This document shows, one piece after another, positions 58,156-64,000 of a stretch of DNA of 64,000 nucleotides. The DNA is taken from positions 186,001 to 250,000 of the forward strand of contig NZ_CANLZM010000003.1 in NCBI RefSeq assembly GCF_947495565.1. The letters are read 5' to 3'. The translations under genes were made by a program, and so were the position numbers. Positions within the stretch are counted from its first letter, which is position 1, and every line of letters begins with the position of its first letter. The notes under the pieces are model-generated. The model was not told the origin of the DNA. It saw only the letters and a program-made list of their open reading frames with translations, and ran no database searches. The stretch is from an uncultured Pontibacter sp. Its GTDB lineage: Bacteria > Bacteroidota > Bacteroidia > Cytophagales > Hymenobacteraceae.

Positions 58156-61100
58156 ATGAAAAAGGTTCTACTACTTAGTCTAATGCTGGCTTTGCTATTG
58201 CCACTTTTAGGCTATTCACAACAGGCCAGAACTATAACGGGAAGAGTAACTGATCAGGAAACAGGTCAGGCATTGCCCGGAGTGGCAGTGATTGTGAAAG
58301 GAACAACTGTTGGTGCCACAACCGGAGCAAATGGTGAATATTCCGTAAGTGTGCCCGCTACCGGCGAAGTGCTGGTGTTCAGATACATTGGATATACCGA
58401 GGTGGAGCGAAAAATTGGCAATGCCAGTACAATTGATGTAAGCCTTGGCTTAGACACCAAGCAGCTAGGCGAGGTTGTGGTAACGGCTTTTGGTATAGAG
58501 CGGGAAGAAAAAGCCCTCAGCTATTCTGTACAGCAGTTGGAGGGGGAAACCGTCTCAAAAGCCGGTCAGCCAAATGTAACGAATGCCATTCAGGGTAAAG
58601 TAGCCGGTGTAATTGTACGGCAATCCAGTGGCTTGCCTGGTGCGTCTTCAACTATCACTGTGCGTGGCAACAGATCTTTCTCTGGAAATAACCAGCCACT
58701 GTATGTAGTGGATGGTATGCCAATCGAAAGTAACGCGCCTGCTCAGTTAGGCGGCTCAGGGCCAGGTACTGGTGGTGTAAGTGGTGCGGATGCATCAGCC
58801 CGTGCCCTGGATATCAACCCAAACGATATAGAGTCGATATCGGTGCTGAAAGGTGGTGCGGCAGCTGCCCTGTACGGCCTGCGCGCATCCAACGGAGTGG
58901 TTATCATTACAACAAAGAAAGGTAAAGGTTTAGCCGATAAAAAAGGAGCAACGGTAACTTTTAACACAGACTATACTTTTGATAGGGTATCTCGCTTGCC
59001 AGATTTGCAAAGCACTTACTCCCAAGGCAGCGGCGGGCAGTACAACCCTAATACCTCTCTCTCCTGGGGAGTACCTATAAGCGAGTTAGGAACCATAACA
59101 GACCAGTTGGGCAATGAACGCCCAGGCAATATAGTGTTTGATAACGTTGACCCGTTCTTTGAAACAGGCCATACCTGGAATACAGCTCTGAACGTAGCCA
59201 ACAGCGGTGAACTCGGAAACTATGCCATAGGCTTTAGCTATACAGACCAGGAAGGGATAGTGCCTACAACAGGCATGCAACGCTATACAGGTAAAGTAGC
59301 CGGCGACTTCAACGTGCATGAGAAGGTAACATTAGGCCTATCTGCCAACTACTCTGATATTGATATTGATAAAATTCCGGGTGGTAGTAACTTGTCTAAC
59401 CCGTTGTTCACGCTATACGCCGCCCCCAGAACCTTCGATCTCTGGGGTCTTCCTTTCGCCTTTCCAGATGATCCGTACAGGCAGCTAAACTATCGCAGCG
59501 CTATCGACAACCCCAGATGGTCTTTGGCAAACAATGAGTTTACCGAGCAGACTCGCCGCTTTATCGGTAGTAGCAACGTTACCTACCGGCCACTCGACTG
59601 GATGAGTGTTAACTACAGGCTAGGCATAGATCATTTTATTACCAACGGTAAAGAAGTGTACGAACTGGGTTCAGGCGCTACAGGCGGTAGAACAAACCCG
59701 CCGTCTGGTGGCCAGATAACAGACTATGCAATAGATCAGAATCAGATTAACTCTAACATATCTGTAAACTTTAACCGAGATGTAACTGAAGATCTTAACT
59801 TGAACCTGCTGCTGGGCAATGAGGTGTATGATATCAGGAGCCGACGAATTTTTAATATTGGTAACGGTATTCCAATAGGTGGTTTTAGAAACATTGCCAG
59901 TACAACATCTCAGCTCACCAACGAAGTAATCAGCAGAAGAAGGGTTGCCGGCTTTTACGCTAGTCTGGAAGCAGGTTTCCGAGATTACCTGTTCCTGAAT
60001 GCAACAGCCAGACAAGATTATGTTTCTAACCTGCCTCGTGACAACCGTAGTTTCTTCTATCCATCTGTGGGTGTAGGCTTTGCGTTTACGGATGCTTTTG
60101 ACTTAGGCATGAACTGGTTGAGCTTTGGTAAAGTAAGAGCATCTTATGCAGAGGTTGGTGCCGCCCCAGATGATCCGTACCAGACCCGGAACATATTCGT
60201 AGGCGGCGGGTCCGGTTCAGGTTTTCTGTCTGATGGTATAGTGTTTCCGTTCAACGGGCTTAACGCTTACTCTTTGAGCGATATCATTAGAACTGACCAG
60301 CTGAGGCCGCAGAATACCAAAACATTCGAGGTTGGCGGTGACTTCCGCTTTCTGGAGAATCGCATTAATATAGATTATACTTACTATGTTCAAACTACTG
60401 AAGACCAGATATTTCAGGTTCCTTTAGCGCCATCTGCAGGTTTTACAAGTGAGATCAGAAACGCAGGAGAGCTGGAAACAAAAGGCCATGAACTGGTGGT
60501 AACGCTGGTGCCGCTCAGAAGCACAGATTTTCAGTGGGAGATTATCACAAACTTCTCTTCTTACGAGAACGAGGTAAAAGAGCTGGCAGAGGGAGTAGAG
60601 AACATTTTCCTGGGTGGCTTCGTGACTCCAAATATCCGCGCACAGGCTGGAGCTGCTTATCCTATCATATTCGGAACATCGTTTGTGCGCGATGATAATG
60701 GTAACGTGGTGGTAGATAGCCGCGAGACAATAGAGGGTGAGGCCAACCCATACTACGGTATGCCGCTTCAGGGCCCTGCTGCTCCTATTGGTAATGTGCA
60801 GCCTGACTTTGAGATGACCTTTACCAACAACTTTACCTATAAAGGATTAAACCTATCGGCCCAGTTAGACTGGCGGAAGGGAGGTAACGCCTACGCCGGT
60901 AACACCCGTCTGCTGAAGCTATACGGTATGGCCGAGGTTACAGAAGACCGCACTACGGAGACTGTTTACCCAGGGTCTAAAGGCTTTGTTGATGAGAACG
61001 GAAACCTGGTGGTAGAGGGCACAAATGACATCCCGATTTTACAGAGCCAGACCTTCTGGAGTGATGCAATGGATGCCATAGATGAATCGAATGTATATTC

Positions 61101-61344
61101 CACAACTTTTGTGCGGCTTAGAGAGGTAACCTTAGGTTATACTATCCCGGCATCTTTAGTGGAGCGTACTCCTTTCAGTGCTGCCAGTGTGTTCTTTACA
61201 GGCCGTAACCTATTCCTGATTACCGATTATCCTAATTTTGACCCTGAGACAAGCGTAGGCGGCTCTGGTAACTTCCAGGGGCTGGAATATGTTTCGCTGC
61301 CTCAGACAAGGAGCTTCGGAGCTGGCATTAAAGTAACTTTTTAA
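58156..61344 (+). CDS. SusC/RagA family TonB-linked outer-membrane protein
   Basis: A 1062-residue TonB-dependent transporter, started at the ATG at 58156 (the GTG at 58150 is not needed). It has a signal peptide, a CarboxypepD_reg-like domain (GRVTDQETGQALPGVAVIVKG in two parts), a plug (GEVVVTAFGIEREEKALSYSV, then IQGKVAGVIVRQSSGLPGAS and LYGLRASNGVVIITTKKGK) and a long barrel ending in FGAGIKVTF. SusC proteins import oligosaccharides or peptides bound by the partner SusD. The partner starts 18 bases downstream. No sigma/anti-sigma pair is adjacent, so regulation is not visible. Confidence 0.94.
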   Translation: MKKVLLLSLMLALLLPLLGYSQQARTITGRVTDQETGQALPGVAVIVKGTTVGATTGANGEYSVSVPATGEVLVFRYIGYTEVERKIGNASTIDVSLGLDTKQLGEVVVTAFGIEREEKALSYSVQQLEGETVSKAGQPNVTNAIQGKVAGVIVRQSSGLPGASSTITVRGNRSFSGNNQPLYVVDGMPIESNAPAQLGGSGPGTGGVSGADASARALDINPNDIESISVLKGGAAAALYGLRASNGVVIITTKKGKGLADKKGATVTFNTDYTFDRVSRLPDLQSTYSQGSGGQYNPNTSLSWGVPISELGTITDQLGNERPGNIVFDNVDPFFETGHTWNTALNVANSGELGNYAIGFSYTDQEGIVPTTGMQRYTGKVAGDFNVHEKVTLGLSANYSDIDIDKIPGGSNLSNPLFTLYAAPRTFDLWGLPFAFPDDPYRQLNYRSAIDNPRWSLANNEFTEQTRRFIGSSNVTYRPLDWMSVNYRLGIDHFITNGKEVYELGSGATGGRTNPPSGGQITDYAIDQNQINSNISVNFNRDVTEDLNLNLLLGNEVYDIRSRRIFNIGNGIPIGGFRNIASTTSQLTNEVISRRRVAGFYASLEAGFRDYLFLNATARQDYVSNLPRDNRSFFYPSVGVGFAFTDAFDLGMNWLSFGKVRASYAEVGAAPDDPYQTRNIFVGGGSGSGFLSDGIVFPFNGLNAYSLSDIIRTDQLRPQNTKTFEVGGDFRFLENRINIDYTYYVQTTEDQIFQVPLAPSAGFTSEIRNAGELETKGHELVVTLVPLRSTDFQWEIITNFSSYENEVKELAEGVENIFLGGFVTPNIRAQAGAAYPIIFGTSFVRDDNGNVVVDSRETIEGEANPYYGMPLQGPAAPIGNVQPDFEMTFTNNFTYKGLNLSAQLDWRKGGNAYAGNTRLLKLYGMAEVTEDRTTETVYPGSKGFVDENGNLVVEGTNDIPILQSQTFWSDAMDAIDESNVYSTTFVRLREVTLGYTIPASLVERTPFSAASVFFTGRNLFLITDYPNFDPETSVGGSGNFQGLEYVSLPQTRSFGAGIKVTF

Positions 61345-61362
61345 CCGTAAGACACGAGAAAT

Positions 61363-62805
61363 ATGAAAACGTATAAGTTTCTATCCTATATACTCGCGCT
61401 TGGGCTCCTGCTTACTGTTAGCTCCTGCGACGAAGACACACTAGATGAGATTGACACCAACCCCAATAGCCCCACAGATGTGCCCTTAAACCTGTTACTG
61501 CCTCAGGCAGAGACAGACGTGGCCTTTGCGGTGGCTAATACAGATGTAGCCTGGTATTCTTCCGTATTTGTGCAGCATACTGCCGGTGTACATGCCCAGT
61601 TACAGCAGGCAGACAGGCGCGCCAGCTTAAATGATGCGACGCTGGTAAACAATACCTGGACAACTATTTATGCCGGAACGCTGCCAGATCTCAACCTGAT
61701 TATAGAGAAAGGCTCTGCAGGTGGGGATCAGGAAGGGTTCTTGATACACGTGGGCATTGCCAAAATATTGAAGGCGTTTACCATAGCTATTGCAACTGAT
61801 ACCTGGGGGCGGGTACCATATTCTGAGATAGGACAGGGCGCAGAGCAAAGGCAACCTGTTTTTGATGAGCAACAGCAAATTTACAACAATATACAAATGC
61901 TGCTGGATGAAGCAATAGCAGACCTTGCCGCTGGCGGTCCAAACCCGGGTGCCAGAGATTTGATTTACGGCGGTGCTACTGTACCGGCACAAAGTATTGT
62001 AGATAGCTGGACAAGGGCAGCCTGGTCGTTAAAGGCAAGATACTATAACCGGCTAAGCAACATTAACCCAACTGAGTCTGCCCAGCAGGCGCTGGCTGCT
62101 GCAGAAAACGGTTTTAGCAGTTCGGCCCAAAATATGAATTTTGCTGTCTTTACATCTGATGCCACTGGCCAGAATCCTTGGTTTCAGGAGGCTGCAGACC
62201 GGCAGCACCTGGCGGTAAGTCAGCGTTTTGTACAAACGCTGCAAGGCCTAAGTGACCCCAGGTTAGACGTGTTGGTTGCTCCGGCGCCTAGCACTGGCGA
62301 GATTACAGGAGCGCCTAACGGCACGCAGGATAATGACCAGGCAAGTGTGCTGTTCTCTGACCCGACGGATTTTGTTCTGAATGCCACTGCTCCTGTACCA
62401 TTGATGACTTATGATGAGCTTAAGTTTATAGAAGCCGAGGCGCATCTTCGGTTAGGCCAACAGGTAGAGGCTGTTGCAGCTTTCAGAGAGGCTGTGTTGG
62501 CAGCTATGCAACGTCAGGCTAGCCTGTCTGGTACAGCAGCGGAAGCGTATGTTGCTCAGATTGTAGCGGATGGCCTGAGTCTGCAGGATATTATTCAGCA
62601 GAAGTGGATTTCCTTCTTCCTTTATCAGCCAATTGAAGCGTTTGCTGACTATAGACGAACTGATTTGCCAGAGCTACCGCACCCAATCAGCCGCGCTCCG
62701 CTTAGATTCCCATATCCGCAGAGCGAAATTGATGCTAATGCGGGCAATGTGCCAAATGTGCAGCTGACAGACGGTGTATGGTGGGATGACGGTACCGAAG
62801 ATTAA
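61363..62805 (+). CDS. SusD/RagB family nutrient-binding lipoprotein
   Basis: A 480-residue lipoprotein partner of the SusC transporter, from the same operon (18-base gap). The signal peptide ends at SSC (Cys22). The family is shown by the helical TPR-like scaffold, LPDLNLIIEKG, VGIAKILKAFTIAIATDTWGRVPYSEI, PVFDEQQQIYNNIQMLLDEAIADL, SLKARYYNRL, and a C-terminal QKWISFFLYQPIEAFADYRRTDLPEL. It belongs to the SusD-like 2 type. The ligand cannot be read off. A terminator follows and the next gene is convergent. Confidence 0.93.
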   Translation: MKTYKFLSYILALGLLLTVSSCDEDTLDEIDTNPNSPTDVPLNLLLPQAETDVAFAVANTDVAWYSSVFVQHTAGVHAQLQQADRRASLNDATLVNNTWTTIYAGTLPDLNLIIEKGSAGGDQEGFLIHVGIAKILKAFTIAIATDTWGRVPYSEIGQGAEQRQPVFDEQQQIYNNIQMLLDEAIADLAAGGPNPGARDLIYGGATVPAQSIVDSWTRAAWSLKARYYNRLSNINPTESAQQALAAAENGFSSSAQNMNFAVFTSDATGQNPWFQEAADRQHLAVSQRFVQTLQGLSDPRLDVLVAPAPSTGEITGAPNGTQDNDQASVLFSDPTDFVLNATAPVPLMTYDELKFIEAEAHLRLGQQVEAVAAFREAVLAAMQRQASLSGTAAEAYVAQIVADGLSLQDIIQQKWISFFLYQPIEAFADYRRTDLPELPHPISRAPLRFPYPQSEIDANAGNVPNVQLTDGVWWDDGTED

Positions 62806-62820
62806 CTTATAGGTTTAAGA

Positions 62821-62862
62821 AAAGAAGGCTGCTGAAACTAAATTTAGCAGCCTTCTTTTATA
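62821..62862. terminator. bidirectional terminator after susD
   Basis: A perfect 14-bp stem (62821-62834 with 62847-62860) with a 12-base loop and A/T tracts on both sides. It separates the susCD operon from the convergent GH20 gene. Confidence 0.9.
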
Positions 62863-62870
62863 CTTAAATT

Positions 62871-64000
62871 TTACTGCACACTCAGCTCATCTACCAGCAG
62901 CCAGGTTTTTTGTCCTGCCGATGGATACTGCTCTGGGCTGATGCCTACATTGCGGGCAGTAATTTTTACATAACGGGCTTTAGTAGCCGGAATTTCGGCG
63001 GTAACGGCTTTGCGCAAAATGCCTTCTTCGTTTCCAACTTCTGTGCTGTTAATCACTTTTATGGTTTTATAGTTCTTGCCATCCTCAGACACGGCATACG
63101 CTACCTGCGCCGGCAGAAAGACACGGTAGCCGATGTGCTGAAAGTAGGAGCTGCTGATCTTGCTGATAGGCTGCACCTGTTTCAGGTCTATAACGGCTTC
63201 CATATCGTTGCCTAAATAGCCGAGCCATTGGCCATCGTAGTGGTCGGTGGTGCCGTGCAAGCCATTTACAAGTATACCTGTGCCCGGCGAGAAGCTTTTA
63301 TGCGGTGCTGCGGCCAGTGTTACATTCTGGTTGAGCGCCTTGTTAGCATCAAATGTACTGGTTGTAACCTGCCCGACTAACTGCCCATCTACAAACGAGC
63401 CTGCTTTTATCAGTGCTGCTTTATCTAGTTTAAAAGATTTGCTATACTTCTGAGATTGTGCGGTTGGCTCTGATCCGTCCAGGGTATAGTAAATGTCTGC
63501 CCCGGCAGCGTCTGTAGCGAACGTTACAGTAGCAGATTTGTGTTTCGGGTTCAGTTCTATTTTCTGGCGCACCTGGTAGGCACTTTTGGAGTAGTTTACG
63601 CCCATGGCTTCGTAGCGCTGGTACTGCTGCTGCATGCGTTGCTTAAAGTTATCCCAGTTCTTTAGCTTGGCTGGTGTCCAGAGTACTTCTGAGAGCGCGG
63701 CAATGCGCGGAAAAATCATGTACTCCACATGGCTTTGTGTCGGGATATACTCTGTCCAGACATTGGCTTGGGCACCCAGTATATACTTTTGCTCATCTGG
63801 CGTGAGTTCAGCGGGTGTTGGCTCAAAATCATATACTTTGGAGAGTGGGCTGTAGCCGTGTATGGCAGTTGGTTCTAGTGTGCGGTCGCCTTGGTAATGG
63901 TCGAAATATACATGCGTGCCCGGCGTCATCACCACATAATGCTTTTCTTTGGCCGCCGCAATGCCGCCTTTGGTGCCTCGCCAGCTCATAACGGCTGCGT
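62871..64000 (-). CDS. GH20 beta-N-acetylhexosaminidase, 5' end cut by the window
   Basis: The last 376 or so residues of a family 20 beta-hexosaminidase; the frame is open to base 64000, and the ATG at 63989 is internal. The visible part starts with the GH20 block VMSWRGTKGGIAAAK, then VVMTPGTHVYFDHYQGD and GAQANVWTEYIPTQSHVEYMIFPRIAALSEVLW, the end of the catalytic barrel. It is followed by a chitobiase C-terminal Ig-like domain (YYTLDGSEPTAQSQKYS) and a discoidin-type sugar-binding end (GYLGNDMEAVIDLKQVQPISKISSS). The enzyme releases terminal N-acetylglucosamine or -galactosamine. It converges on susCD. Confidence 0.92.
   Translation of the reverse strand, partial: AAVMSWRGTKGGIAAAKEKHYVVMTPGTHVYFDHYQGDRTLEPTAIHGYSPLSKVYDFEPTPAELTPDEQKYILGAQANVWTEYIPTQSHVEYMIFPRIAALSEVLWTPAKLKNWDNFKQRMQQQYQRYEAMGVNYSKSAYQVRQKIELNPKHKSATVTFATDAAGADIYYTLDGSEPTAQSQKYSKSFKLDKAALIKAGSFVDGQLVGQVTTSTFDANKALNQNVTLAAAPHKSFSPGTGILVNGLHGTTDHYDGQWLGYLGNDMEAVIDLKQVQPISKISSSYFQHIGYRVFLPAQVAYAVSEDGKNYKTIKVINSTEVGNEEGILRKAVTAEIPATKARYVKITARNVGISPEQYPSAGQKTWLLVDELSVQ

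Overview
The window looks like part of the chromosome of a Bacteroidota bacterium of the Cytophagales, most like Hymenobacteraceae (Pontibacter or a close relative). This is inferred from gene content and style, not from a search. The signs are a SusC/SusD pair, DUF5916 and DUF3857 proteins, a PorV-like barrel, many lipoproteins, genes without Shine-Dalgarno sequences, and several TAnnTTTG (-7) promoter boxes. Housekeeping genes sampled by eye are near 50% GC. No rRNA, tRNA or CRISPR array was recognised.

Layout. 0.3-9.2 kb: small secreted and membrane proteins, the UV endonuclease UvsE, a membrane metallophosphoesterase, RadC, a YwbE-like protein, a DJ-1/PfpI protein and an unusual pyruvate kinase. 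9.4-15.7 kb: a lipoprotein with a duplicated His/Cys motif, a DUF1684 protein, then pheT, a coiled-coil gene, zapA, a possible 6S-like RNA and rny. 15.8-17.7 kb: a lone AT-rich gene for an ABC-type ATPase fused to a TOPRIM nuclease (OLD or PARIS-like), the clearest foreign, defence-type gene here. 18.1-20.7 kb: divergent dps and oxyR with an inverted repeat between them, and a Gfo/Idh/MocA oxidoreductase. 21.4-31.4 kb: sucD, a cysteine/cystathionine synthase, a receiver-only response regulator, adenine deaminase, cmk-ispH, DUF502, a hydrolase and a PQQ-type sugar dehydrogenase. 31.5-33.9 kb: a zinc protease-rimK-deacylase operon. 34-43.4 kb: outer-membrane and envelope proteins, a CvfB-like S1 protein and a second Dps-like ferritin. 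43.6-45.9 kb: a radical SAM protein with its DUF4130 partner. 46.1-51.6 kb: a small uncharacterised gene, a gene-poor stretch with a MITE-like element, and two DUF3857/transglutaminase paralogues, one of which has lost catalytic residues. 51.8-53.5 kb: an ArsI-like, GNAT and SigZ-like arsenic/metal cluster. 53.6-62.8 kb: barrel proteins around a Na+/H+ antiporter, then susC-susD. The window ends inside a GH20 hexosaminidase gene.

Two genome-scale features stand out. The word AAGTATAA/TTATACTT recurs far above expectation, on both strands and in genes, spacers and terminator stems. A dispersed non-coding repeat of about 200-300 bp is present in three intergenic copies. Convergent gene ends are commonly closed by long perfect hairpins, many of them bidirectional.
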